In this document: piece after piece, positions 47,801 through 59,300 of the stretch | Layout of the letters: the number at the start of each line of letters is the position of its first letter | Position numbering within the stretch: the first letter of the stretch is position 1 | Assembly: GCA_029339195.1 (NCBI GenBank) | Contig: JAPTJF010000005.1 | Span: forward strand, 434,001 to 498,000 | Source: Micractinium sp. NFX-FRZ | Lineage: Eukaryota > Chlorophyta > Trebouxiophyceae > Chlorellales > Chlorellaceae | Direction of reading: 5' to 3' | DNA: 64,000 bases | Program-made: the position numbers and the translations under genes | Notes under the pieces: model-generated | What the model was told of the DNA's origin: nothing | What the model saw: the letters and a program-made list of their open reading frames with translations, nothing else | Database searches by the model: none

Positions 47801-47960
47801 GGTGCCCCTGCACCGCCGCTGCCACGGCGGTGGTGGCCGCCGAGCGCGTGGCAGCGGATCGGCGGCAGGATCCTGCCCATGCCTGGCTGCGGGCGCTCTC
47901 GCAGGACGAGGCAAGTCGGCGAGCAGCCGGCAGCCCGGCTCTGCAGACCACCTTCTGCAT
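44852..47960 (-). CDS. HpcH/HpaI-family class II aldolase
   Basis: Members cleave or form 2-keto-3-deoxy or 4-hydroxy-2-oxo acids, using a divalent metal to activate pyruvate. Nine exons (minus): 47960-47685, 47548-47510, 47284-47176, 46996-46970 (a 27-base micro-exon), 46748-46661, 46272-46170, 45827-45708, 45507-45424 and 44965-44852. Phases close to 319 aa. The first roughly 48 residues resemble a targeting peptide (MQKVVCRAGLPAARRLASS). Then follow PLFGLFLNSCSPLVAEQLA, FDYMLVDIQHAPTD (catalytic His), RPALVRVEG (Arg), DLGAAGIMVPTVNS, IIQCETR (metal Glu, about 205), FVGPVDLSHALG (metal Asp, about 231), and a final FRLLATGTDVGLM. All key residues of the TIM-barrel fold are present. The intron after 45708 has a textbook GC donor (AAG|GCAAGT). 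Its natural substrate in algae is unknown. Confidence 0.92.
44939..45095. repeat. Tandem copy of the aldolase last-exon acceptor border
   Basis: The start of the terminal exon (minus strand, CGCAG|GAGATGCTGGGGCAG followed by GGGTTCC) is repeated 121 bp upstream in the intron as CTGCAG|GAGATGCCGGGGC..., again with an intact CAG acceptor (exon starts 44965 and 45086). Confidence 0.85.
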
Positions 47961-48234
47961 CTCGGGCGGTGTGTGATCAAGCCCAGTAGCGATTCCAAAG
48001 TGAAATCAGACGCGGCATGGGCAGTATCGATCTGTTGGCGGCGAGCGCGCGCTTTGACGTGGCATGACGGTGTCAAGAAGGAGGGCCGTTGGGACGTCAC
48101 GACGGTCGCCCGTGCACCCTCTGCACCCTACTAGATTCATTACCAATGCTTTCCTTGACCTAGACCATCGCAACCCCGCCACTCAGTTCCACACTGTGTT
48201 GCTTGGCGTCCTAGGTGGCCCACTGCGAAGCTCA
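47961..48234. promoter_or_regulatory. 274-bp bidirectional promoter with bZIP-type ACGT elements
   Basis: Lies between the divergent ATGs of the aldolase (minus) and the RBR ligase (plus). It contains TGACGTGGC at 48056-48064, which matches the extended G-box/ABRE core, and GACGTCAC at 48093-48100, a CRE-like palindromic core. Both are typical bZIP sites. Binding is inferred. Confidence 0.5.
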
Positions 48235-51150
48235 ATGGCTTCCAAGGAGCGCCATGACGGCCTCCGAGCGGCCGCTGCGCGAGGGGACGTCTCAAAAGCC
48301 CTGAGTCTTCTGCGCTTTTCACACGGCGGGTGCCTGAGCAGCGGCAGCGTCGACAGAGAGGCGCGGGAGGTTAGTGTGGTATGATAGATACAGGCAGCAG
48401 CATTGTAGGGTGCTTAAACCGATGCCAGAGCCAGTGCCGCTCGCGCTTGGGGTGCCTCCTCCCGTCTCCGCCCCCAAGTCTATGCTGGGACCTTGTCCCT
48501 GAGCACCCTTGCTAGCCTGGTGCTTCATGGATGTATCATGCCAGTTGATGAGTCCATAAAGATTTTGCAGGCCCGCCGCCTGCGTCTCTCACTCTCCATG
48601 CTTGGCGCTGCACCCCCTCTCCAGCCGGCCGCTTCTCCCCCCTTGGCCCCCCAACCGCTCACACATGCAGGCTGCCGAGGCGCTGCTGCTGGCCACGGCA
48701 CCCGACGACGGCAGCACGGTGCTCCACGCTCTGTGCTCCGGCCAGCCGCTGGGCCCGCTGGGCGGCTGCCTGCTGTGGTCACTCCGTCCAGGTGGCAGCA
48801 CAGTGGGCGTGCACACCTGGCCGTCCCGCCACCAGCGGGCACGCGCACAGCTGCTGGGCAGGCTCCTGGCATCCTGCCCGCGACTTGCGCTGCTGGCAGG
48901 CAGCCGCAGCGCAGCAGGCGTCACTCCGCTGCACTGCGCCGTTCAAAGCGAGAGCCTGGGCGTGCTGTCCATGCTGCTGGCGGCGCTTCAGCAGCTGCTG
49001 CTGCCGAACGACGCCGCTGCCGCTCAGCATGCTTCTGGTGCCTCCTCCCCTTCCACAGCGGCCGCAGCAGCCAAGGCGGCAGCCCTGCACCTCATCCTCA
49101 GCGTGCCAAATGAGGAGGGGCTGTCTCCTTTTGAGCTGGCCCTGCAGCGGCAGCAGTGGGCGGCGGCGCGCGTGCTGGCCGCCACCGCGCGGCGTGCCGG
49201 CGGGGTGCTGCCCCTCTCACAGGCGCAGATGGAGGCATGCTCTCTGGTCAGGGGCTATCTGGGCAGCAGCGCAGCTGACTTTGGCGGCACCGCCAGCGGC
49301 AGCGGCGGTGGCGGCGGCGGCGGCGGCATGCGTATCAGCGCCAGTGGGGGCACAGTGACGGAAGCTCTGGGCGGCCTGCTGACCAAGCTGTGGGATGCTT
49401 TCGGCTCCACTCCACCACCACTGGAAGCAGCGACAGAGGAGCAAGGGGCCGGCAGTGGTGGCGGGCAGGGTGCAGGGCACGCGGCGGAGGGGCAGCAGGG
49501 GGCGGGCAGCAGCAGCAGCAGCAGCGGCGGCGGCGGCGGTGGATCAGGAGCGGCAGGTGCGCTGCAGCTGGCCCCAGCGGTGCTAAAGCCGCGGGCGCTT
49601 GACCAGGCAGGCGTGCTGGCTCTCATCAGCCAAGCAGAGCAGCAGGCGGTTGAGGCTGCCGCAACGACAGCCACCGCAGCAGCAGCAGCAGCAGCAGCAG
49701 TAGCAGAAGCCGCAGCGGAGGCTGCTGCTGCCGCCACAGCAGGCGCAGCAGCGGGCAGCTCTGGCGCTGACAGCAGCCAGGAGGCACACTGTGGCTGCAT
49801 CGCCGGTGGCAAGGGCGGTCCTTCGCCTGGCTCAGGAGTAGCTCCTGGCCCGAGCCCAGCCGCCACCGCTGCAGCTCCCGCCAGCAGCGCTGCCTTGCTG
49901 CAGCAGTGCATCGTGTGCTATGACGAGCTGCCGCCAGGCTGGCTAAAGGTTCACCTTCGCTGTGGGCACGCCACCTGCGACAGCTGCTGGCGGGGCATCC
50001 TGCTGGCTAGCATTGACGAAGGTGAGGCAGGCAGGGGGTGGGGGGCAGGCATGGCGTGGTGAGGTTTGGGAGGGGTGGACCTTGGCCGGTGCTGGCATGG
50101 GCTCAGCTGGTGCTCGCTTTGCGTTTCACACGTCATGGGGGTGCCTGCTCTGCTGATCAGGCTAACAAACCATGCATTTGGGAGGAAGCTGTGTATGACT
50201 CCCTGCTGCACTCACACTGCCCTGCTCTGCCCGTGGTTGCCCCCACCTGTTTGCCCTGCAGGCGACCCCCGCCGGGCAGCATGCCCCCAGCCCGGCTGCT
50301 CCGCTCGCCTGCCCTCCGCCGCTGCCGCGCGCCTGCTGGGAGCCAGCAGCCTCCGCCGCTTCCACCAGCTGCTGGCCCAACGCCACGTGACCGCCCACCC
50401 CGGCACCATGCGCTGCTGCCCGCAGCACGGTTGCGGCGCCACGCTTCACCTCAGCGGTGCAGCAGCAGCAGCCACGCCACGCCTGCCCGCAGCAGCCAGC
50501 GGTGCAGGGGCGGACTGGGCGGCTGCGGCGGTGGCGGTGGCGGTTGAGACGGGTCTAGACACGGCGTGCGGCGCCTGCGCCCACCGCTTTTGCTGGCGGT
50601 GCAGCGAGGAGGCTCATGAGCCGGCATCTTGCAGCCAGGTGAGGCTAGCGTGTAGCGTGTAGCGTGTAGGCAGGGACAGGTCCAATACAGGCGGGGCCAG
50701 GGCAGAGAGCGGACGCCAGGGCAGGCGCCGCCAGAGGTGTCACACATGGATCATGGGAGGGAGTCTCGTATCATACTCTTGCCCTCCCTCTGCTTCCCCC
50801 CAGTCTGCCCTGTCGCGCTGAGAGGACAGAGGGCTCACAGCCTGCCTTTGCCGCCCTGGCATGCTGTTGTGTGTCCTCTGAGCACCCCTTGCGCAGATGC
50901 ACCGATGGGGGGATGAGCTGGCGGCGCTGCGGCGCGCAGCGCCCGACGCCGACCGCGCCTGGCTCAACCGCAACTCCAAGCGCTGCCCCCAGTGCAAGTC
51001 GCACATAGAGGCAAGGATCGGTCCTGCGTGTGTTTGTGCTGGCATGCTTTGTGCTGGTGTGGAGCGGGAGGTGGGGAAGGAGAAGGGGCGGACCTCCGCT
51101 TGCGGGGCAGAGCCAGCTGGCGGACTCTGCCTGCATCTGCCCCACAAGCC

Positions 51151-51182
<32 letters not shown>

Positions 51183-52840
51183 TCCCTACCCGCCCTCCTC
51201 ACCTGCCTCTCTCTGACCCCCCCTCCTTGCATGCCTTCCCCACCTGCCATCCCCCTGCCTTCTCCGCTTCCCTGCAGAAGCTGGGCGGCTGCAACCACAT
51301 GCGCTGCGGAGGGTGCGGCTTCCACTTCTGCTGGGTGTGCGGGCGGGAGTGGGCGCAGCACAACACAAACACGGGCGGGTGCGCGGGCTGCTAGGGCTTT
51401 GGTTGGGTTGTGGCACGTTGACGGTTTGCATGTTGCTCACGCCACTTTGGTCGGCTGGCTGGCTGGTACATGGGCAGTCTGCTCTATGAGGCGCGCCCTG
51501 CCGGCCATCGTGCATGCACGGATCGGACACGGTCCCTCTCATCCTCTTGATACGGCACTCCCTTCGTGTACTTGCCTGCCTCCCCTTCCCTCCACCTCAT
51601 CCAATTGCACCCCGCCAGAGGCGTCCTTTCACAGCGACAGGGTTGCAGTCCCAGCTTCTTCTTCCTTTCCAAACTCGCATCCCCTCCCCTGCCCCACCGC
51701 AGGTTCTACTACTGCAACCTGGAGCAGCGTGACGACCTTGTGGAGTACAGCGCCGGCGGCAGCGGCCTGCTGGGAGGCCCTCTGGCCTGGGTGTCTGGCG
51801 TGTGGGCCTCGGTGAAAGCCGCCGCCGCGCAGCAGCAGCTGCAGGGGCAGCTGCGGCAGTTTTTGCGGCACAGCGGCGGCCGTGGCGGGCTGTTTGCGGC
51901 GGCGGCGCACATGCAGCTGCTGCTGGGTGCGGCGGGCATGCTGGGCAGTGGGGACACCGGCCGTGACGGCAGCGGGGGCACCAGCGCGGGCGCCAGCGCG
52001 GAGGTGCCGGCAGCGGGGGCGGCAGCAGTCGCGGGCCCCGAGCTGCTGGGGGTGAGCGCCTCGGAGGCACGGCGCATGGGGCTGCACGAGTGGGGAGACC
52101 TGCTGGCGGCTGCGGCTGCATCAACCGCCGGTGCCCTCGCCCTGCCCCCCGCCCTTATGGCGCCCACGGTCCAAGCTGCGGCAGACAGCGCTCTGGAGCG
52201 GGCCGCCGGCGGCGGCTGCGACAGCCACGGCGGCGGCGGCAGTGGTGGCAAGAGCAGCGGCGGTGAGGCTGGCTACCTGTGGCAGCTGGCAGAAGCACTA
52301 GCCGAGGCTCACAGCCTGCTGCAGCATGCGGCAGTGGCTCTGTTCTGCCTGCCGGGCGGCCCTGCCCGTCGCCAGCTGCAGGCCCTCAGCGCCGCCATCC
52401 AGCGGCGGCAGGAGCAGCTGGAGCCCCTGCTGCTGGCGCTGCCAGAGCGGGAGGGCCTGCCAGCGTCGCCACCATCGCCCGCTGCGGCACCAGCAACACC
52501 GGCAGCGGTGGCAGCAGCTGGCCAGCAGCAGGGCCAGCAGCAGCAGCAGGGGCAACAGGAGGGGCAGCAACAGGGCGGCGGCGGCGGCTTTGCGGGCTGG
52601 CTGCTGCGCCGGGTGTACGGCGTCGAGTGTGCTGCGGCGCCGATGGGAGGCGCGGGGCCGCTCGGCCCTGAGCAGCGCGCCAGCTTGCTCGGCCTCGGTG
52701 GCGGCGTGCTCATCCAGCAGATGCAGTTTGCGGCAGCAGTGCACCAGCAGCGGCTAGCTGTACAGGCTGCGCTGGCTGCGCTGCAGAGGGGCATGCGAGA
52801 GCTGCGGGCGGCCGCCCGTTCGGGCGCCTTTGCCTCGTGA
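48235..52840 (+). CDS. RBR (RING-IBR-RING) E3 ubiquitin ligase, Ariadne-like, large N-terminal extension
   Basis: RBR ligases accept ubiquitin from an E2 on a RING2 cysteine and pass it to substrates. Exons: 48235-48369, 48671-50021, 50262-50638, 50897-51010, 51278-51378 and 51703-52840; phases close to 1071 aa. RING1 starts at about 458 (CIVCYDELPPG, then LRCGHATCDSCW). The IBR has CPQHGCGATLH and ACGACAHRFCWRCSEEAHE. RING2 is CPQCKSHIEKLGGCNHMRC with catalytic Cys at about 664, then GCGFHFCWVCGREW. The intron inside RING2 uses a GC donor (GAG|GCAAGG), forced by the SHIE|KLGG junction. The N-terminal 450 residues include ankyrin-like helices (GVTPLHCAVQSESLGVLSML, EGLSPFELALQRQQWAAARV) and Gly/Ala-rich linkers. 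The C-terminal 380 residues (YYCNLEQRDDLVEY, then helices) are consistent with an Ariadne-type segment. Substrates are unknown. Confidence 0.9.
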
Positions 52841-53303
52841 GCAGCGGCAACGGGGGCGGCCGCGGCATGGCCAGTCCTCTGGCGGCGGGGCTGACAGCCG
52901 CCCGCAGTTTCAATTCGATTCTCTGCAAACTTTGGCTGAAAGCCTGGCTTGTAAGCTAGTCTGCTTGGGTCTCTTTTGGAGACTGTCAGGGCGAGGAGGG
53001 TCCATGCAAGGCAGAAGCTGGCAGCCGCCGCCGCGCCCGCCTGGCAGTGCCAACCTGAACCAGTGGGATCTTGTAAATCGCAAGGACCCCCGCTGTTCAA
53101 TCGATCCTTTCCCGCCTACTTCCGTCGTTCTAATAGGGAAGTAGCGCAGCCAAGAGGCCGGCAAAACCGCCAGCCATTTGAAGGCCCCCCTTGCCGGGTC
53201 CCTCCGCCTTTCAGTGGCGTTTTCTATCCGCACGCATTGCACTCGGGCTCTAGGCAGTGCCCACTCCCCCGCCTTGAGTCCCCCAGCCCACGGCGGTTCC
53301 ATC
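52841..53303. other. Intergenic: RBR 3' flank and G8-protein promoter
   Basis: No exon. TGTAA occurs at 52950-52954 and 53072-53076 as candidate poly(A) signals for the RBR gene. The promoter of the secreted G8 protein must lie in the following about 230 bases. Confidence 0.5.
52950..52954 (+). terminator. Candidate UGUAA poly(A) signal of the RBR gene
   Basis: TGTAA lies 110 bases past the stop; a second copy is at 53072-53076. Confidence 0.45.
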
Positions 53304-56300
53304 ATGCTGCCACGCTCAGCTCTGTTAGCGGCGGCTCTGCTCGCGCTCACCCTTGGGCACGCGGTACAGGCAGAGCTGATCGCCAACAGCACTCTGCCGG
53401 AGACGCAGTGTGATGGGTCGGAGGGCGAGGGGGAGAGCTGCTGGGTCGCCTCCTCCGTCTTCCCCCGCCAGTGCGCCTGTGTGCGCAACGTGTGCCCCAG
53501 CGCCTCCATCGCCGAGACCACCAACTGCTTCATGTGCGATCGAGGTGCGCTGGGGGCCGTGGGGCCCGCTGCCGCCGCGACATTGGACGATGCATGGCCG
53601 CCCTCCCGCCTTGCCGCCGCCACCACAACCACCCGTTTTGCCTCCTGCCTCGCCCTTCCTTTGCAGGCTACGGCGTGTACCCAAGCGAAGAGGAGTGCAT
53701 GGCCGCCGAGGCCATCATAGAGGCCACCGGCATCGACCCCTCATCCTACCCTGCCCCCACCTTCCCGCCCACCGCCTGCCCCGCCCGCTCCGGCGCCATC
53801 GGCAGCGTGAGCACAGCCGAGCTGCCGCCCTGCCGCTGCTCCGGGGCAGTCATCCTGCTGCTGCCTGTCATTGCTCAGTCGCGCAGAATTCACGCATCCT
53901 CAACCTGCGCTGTGTTGCTTCCCGATCACGCGCCTTCCCACCCGCCCGCCTGCCTGCCTGCCTGCCCTACCTGCCTGCCGCAGGACCAGCGCACCGACTG
54001 CCCCTTCCAGCAGCCGGGCCTCAAGAAGTGGGACGACCCTGCCACCTGGGGCGGCAAGCTTCCCTCGGTGCGTGGGCAGCTGGGTGTGGGGGGTGTGTCG
54101 GGGAGTGGCGCACCCAGGCGGCAGGCGGGCATGCCGTGGTGCCCCTTGCCTCCTCCGCTGCCTGTGCCTGCGTTGTTGTACAATGAAGAGGAGCCTGCAG
54201 CCGCTGCGTAGAACCTTGCGCTTCATCAAACTCTCTCCCCTGTGCCCACATCTGTTCTGTGTGCTGGGACGTAACAGAAAAGTGTCATGACGACAACATC
54301 TGCTTGCCTGCCTGCCTCTCTTTCTTTTTCCACCCTGCAGGCCACGGAGGTCATCACGCTCCCCGCCCGCACCAAGGTCCTCCTGGCGGCCTGCATGCTG
54401 CAGAGGGGTGCCACCTACCGCCAGATTGTCATCCCCTCGGGCTCAGAGGTGGGTGGGAAGGGCGGGGAGTGCCATTGCTGGGGGCAGGGGAGCAGGGGCA
54501 GGAGCAGGTGCAGGGGAGCAGGGGAGGGCAGGGGGGGCAGGGGTAGCAGGCGGCATGCTGGAGGCAAGGTGTGCATACGGGCGGCAGGCTGTCATCTCTG
54601 CGGGCCCAACAGGTGCGAGGGGCAGGCAGCAGGTGGAGGGGCTGGAACAGGGCAGGGCTGGCGCGGGGAGGACTGAAGGGCGGCAGACGGGGAGAGCGGC
54701 TGCGGGGGGAGGCACCGCGTGCGGCAGCTGGTCAGCGCTGGCTTGCAGGCACTTTGCTCCAGTCCAGGCCCTCTCTTACCTCGCTTGTCCATGTCAACTG
54801 CAAATGTTCTCCTTCCCCCCGGTCTCAACTCCCCTGTGTCCTCACTCCTCTTAGTAACATTTAGTAAAGTGTCGCCTCAACCCTTGTTGCAGCTCATCCT
54901 GGCTGATGAGGACATGGCAATCGATGTGGGCTCCATCGTGGTCGGGGGAGCGCTGCGTGCCGGCAGCCCCGGCTGCCGCCTCACCTCCCGCCTCACCCTC
55001 ACCTTCCGCCCCGTGCCGGGCATCAACCCAATCAACATGGTGGGTGGGTGGGTGGGTGGTCCGGGTGCATCAACGGAGGAGGTGTTCCCAGACTGCAGGG
55101 GAGTCGAGATAGATTGGGGTTGGGCTAGGCAGCTTGGGGCAGGATCAGGCAGGAATGCCCGGTGGCACAAGGCACACCCCTCACCTGCTGGCTCAGCAAC
55201 TCTGCCCCATCTGCAGCGTGCACCCTCGGTGCACCCGCCCCCGCCTGCACGCCTGCCCCTGCTGACCCTACCCTGGCTCACCCGCTGCCCTCACCCATGC
55301 AGGCCCTGTGGGTGCTCAAGGGTGGCCAGCTGGACCTGCACGGAAAGCTGTTCTCCCCCACATGGACCCGCCTGGCCCAGGTGTGCTTGCCAGCGTGGGC
55401 AGCCGGCCTCGTACATCGCCGCCCTGCAGGTGTACCGGTGGGCTGTGTCCGCGGCGTGCAGCTGCACGCCACGTCTCTGCTGCTCGTTTTGTCGCCCCAG
55501 TGGATGGAGGCCTCTGCATGCTTTCATCGCCTTCCCGCCCCCCTGCCCCACGGTGCGCCCTAAACTGAGCCTCCAATGCCGCTCTCTGTGCCCGCAGACC
55601 GCCCCTGCGGGCGCCTCCTCCATCAAGCTGCAAGACCCGGCGCGCGGCTGGGAGGCGGGGCAGCATGTGGTGCTGACCACAACCATCTGGAAGGACGAGC
55701 AGGTGGGTGCGCTCACTGTGCTGCTGCTTGTTGCTTTTGCTTTGCTGTTTTTTGATTACCAATGTTTAAAGACCTGGGCTTGGGTCAGGGGTGGATGGTG
55801 GGGAGCAAGGGGGAGGAGGACGAAGAAGCAGCAGCACAGCCTGAGGGCGCGAGGTGAGGAAATCGTGCCAGGGGCACCTGCCAGCACCAGGCAGAAGGGT
55901 GAGAAGGGTGCTAGGCTGCTTGGCTGAGCCCTCAAGCAAGCTCTGCCCTGCCCTGTCATCCTCGTGCACGTCGCTCACAGCAGTAGGCGATGACCTGTCA
56001 CACGTTCGCACTGTTTGGTTGACCACTGCCTGCAGGAGAACCAGAACGAGGTCGTGACCATTGCCAGCGTGTCTGCCGACGGGCGCACCGTGCAGCTGTC
56101 AGGCCCCCTGCAGTACCAGCACTACGGGTGAGCTGTGTTCACCCTCCCTGCAACAAGGGGGTTTGAGATGGGCCGAGTGGCTGGACAGCTGCTGGCAGGC
56201 TGTAACAGGCTGAGGAGGGTGCCGTGCCGTGCCAGTGCAAGCCGACGCCCAAACCTCCGTTCCCACTAATGCAGCAAGTTCCCCCTATTTAATCGATCAC

Positions 56301-59300
56301 ATTTCTCCTGCAATATGCAGTGGGCCCGAGTACCAGGCTGAGGTGGGGCTGCTGTCCCGCAACATCCTGGTGCAAGGGGACGCCAGCTCCGAGCGCTCCC
56401 GCCGCGGCGTGCACATCCGCGTGGAGGGGGCAGCGCGGCTGCGGGGCGTGCAGACCTTCCGCGCCGGGCAGGTGGGCGGGGCGGGGTGGGGCGGGGCGGG
56501 GCGGGGCGGGGCGGGCGGGGCGGGGCGGGGCAGGGCTTGGCGAGCATCTCATGAAGACAGCAGACGGGCCATGGTTGCGACAGCCGGAAACCGGCTGCGC
56601 ATTAGATCAGTGGGAAGCAGGCCCTGCTGCTCCTCTCAAGCCGTGCCTACCTTTCTCCCAACATGCCCGACTCCTCCCCCCTCCCACAGCACGACATGCT
56701 GGGTGCGTGCCCCTTCCACTGGCACCTCTCCTCACCACCCCCCTATGGCCTGTGTTGTTCCCACTGCCCCGGCTCACTGCTTTCTCTGCTCTTCCTCCTC
56801 CCCGTCTCCCTCCCTCTCCCCCTCCCCCTCCCACAGAACAACGTGCTGGGTGCGTACCCCTTCCACTGGCACTTTGCCGGCGACGCCAGCGGGCAGATGG
56901 CCACAGACTGCTCCGTGTACAGGTGGGGGAGGGGGCATGGCATGTAAAGTAGCTAAAGTTGAATTGGGGCGGCTTTCTGTTGTCCTAGTGCGCAATGCCA
57001 CGGTTGTGCAGTTTGTCACCCTCACTCGAGGGACCCTGCCCCGCCCCCCTGCAGGTCCTTCTACCGCTGCTTCACCATCCACTCCACCAACAACCTGCTC
57101 CTCCAGAACAACGTGGGCTTCGATGTCTCGGGGCACTGCTTCTACGTCGAGGTGCGCGCTGTGAGGGGCAGCGGGGGAGGCAAAGAACAGCGTCGTTGTA
57201 ACCAGCAACAGGGCATTGCTGGGCCCTGCTCCTATTTAAAATTCCAGAGGAGCTTGCGGGGGGCAGGGCGGGGTTGAATGTGGGTGGGCGGGGCGTGGGA
57301 AGAACGATGTGTGCACTCCTCCCCACCCTCGACCTGCCTCTCTTCCTCTGCACCCGCAGGACGGCGTGGAGGAGTACAACACGATCGACCACAACCTGGC
57401 GGCCTACGTCCACGTCATCGGAAAGGTGGGGCTGGGCTGCCCTGTGGCGCTTGTCCGTGCCACCACAACTGGGGGACGTGTGCGTCGACTCTTGTTGGTG
57501 GCAAGGTCAAGCCTCAGCTGGTGGGCGGGCTCTTGGGCTGACCTGACGGACGGCTCTTGGGCTGCGCTGGTCATGTGCTTGAAGGCAGATGTGGGTCGTG
57601 ATGTTGATGTAGCGCTGAGCTGGCATGTGCTGAACTTGCAGCCACAAGGGCAAGGCAGGCCAGCAGCCAGGCAACAGCAACTCAGCAGTGGCCCTGCCTC
57701 TGCTGCTGCCCCGACCGAGCGGAAACCAACTTCTGCCACGCGTGTTGATTTCTGCAGCCGGCAGCAGGGTACGACCAAAGCGGGCAGACGTTTGTGGAGA
57801 GCGCGGCGCAGCCGCAGCCCTCGGATGCGGCTGCCTCGGGCTTCTACGTTACAAACCCCAACAACAGGGTCACCAACAATGCCGCTTCGGGCGGCTACTC
57901 AGGTGGGCGGGCGGGCAGGCGGCGCAGGGTTTGAGGTAGATTGTGAGTGGGATCCACAGTTTGGGATACGACGTCAACAAACTGGGTCGCCTACATGGCC
58001 CCCAGATACTTGAGTGGGCGGATGCGTTTGGGAAGGTTGGGGTGAGGCACGGCTGTGTGAGGCCCATCAGGGCCGGGGGCAACGCGGCCTCAGGCCAGAT
58101 GGGCGGGTGGGTGGGCTGAGTGTGTGCGTGGTGGCCGTATGGGCCGTATGGGCCCCCAATCTCCCTGCCCAGCCCGTCGACAAACCCACTGCCCCTGTGT
58201 GTCTTTGCCTAACACCTTGTGTGCTGCACTCCCCCTCCCCGCCCCACCCTCCGCAGGCTTCATCTACCCCGTGCTGCCCAAGCCCATCGGCCCCTCCCGC
58301 AGCGTCCCCATCGTGCCCTCCTCCCGCCCCATGCTGCGCTTTGACGGCAACACAGCGCACAGCAGCGGATACATGTGGTGGGTGGGTGGGTGGGTGGGTA
58401 GGCCTGCGATGTGGCTGACAGGCTGCACATGGGGCTGGTCGAGTCACTGTGGGAGAGGAACTGCACGATGCCCCTGCCCACTGTCCGTTGACCTCCCTGC
58501 CCTGTGCCCCCTGCACTTCTGTGTGCGCAGGTTCCAGGCGGGATGCCTCTACTTTGGAGGTGAGGCTGGGGGGCCGGGTGGGGTGCGGCTTGGGGTGGGA
58601 GTTCCCAGTTGCAGCGGCTGCCGGAAGCCATGCTGTGTGTCATAGTGTCACTGCCGCTGGCGCTCAACTGCTGTGTGTGTGCAGTCACGACAGCCTGCCT
58701 GCCCCTGCGCCCTCTCGCTTGTCACCAACGTGCTTCTCACCCTTTTCCTACCCCTCCACCCCGGTGTCCACAACAGGCCTGATTTACGAGGACCCCAAGC
58801 AGGGCAACAAGCTGTACTACAACGGGGGGCGGCACGAGTTCACAACCATGTGAGGGGAGATGTGCCGTACATGCTATGCGCCTGCTGTGCTGTGTGGCGC
58901 GCATGCTGTGCTGCCGTGCTGCGCTCCGCTGTAAGTATGGGAGGAGGCACGAGGTTGCTGCCATGTGACGTCTGTGTTGCGCTGCGCTGCGCTCCGCTGC
59001 ACTGCGCTGTGCTGTGCCAGCAGGGCAGGGCAGGGCAGGGCAGGGCAGGATGCCGCTCGCAGCCACCAGCTTGCGCGCAGCCTTCCGGCTGTGGCCCGAC
59101 CTCCTCACCCCTCCACCCTGCCGCCCCTCTTCTGCCCTGCCCTCCCCTGCGCGCCCAGGGATGCTGCCGGCAAGTCCCCAGGGTTCCTGCAGATGACCAA
59201 CACCAAGGTCTTCCTGTGCATGGTGAGGCGGGAGCAGAGGGACGGGGCATCTGACGCATGTGACGGGGCTGGGGCTTGTGTTGGGCATGGGCTAAGCTGG

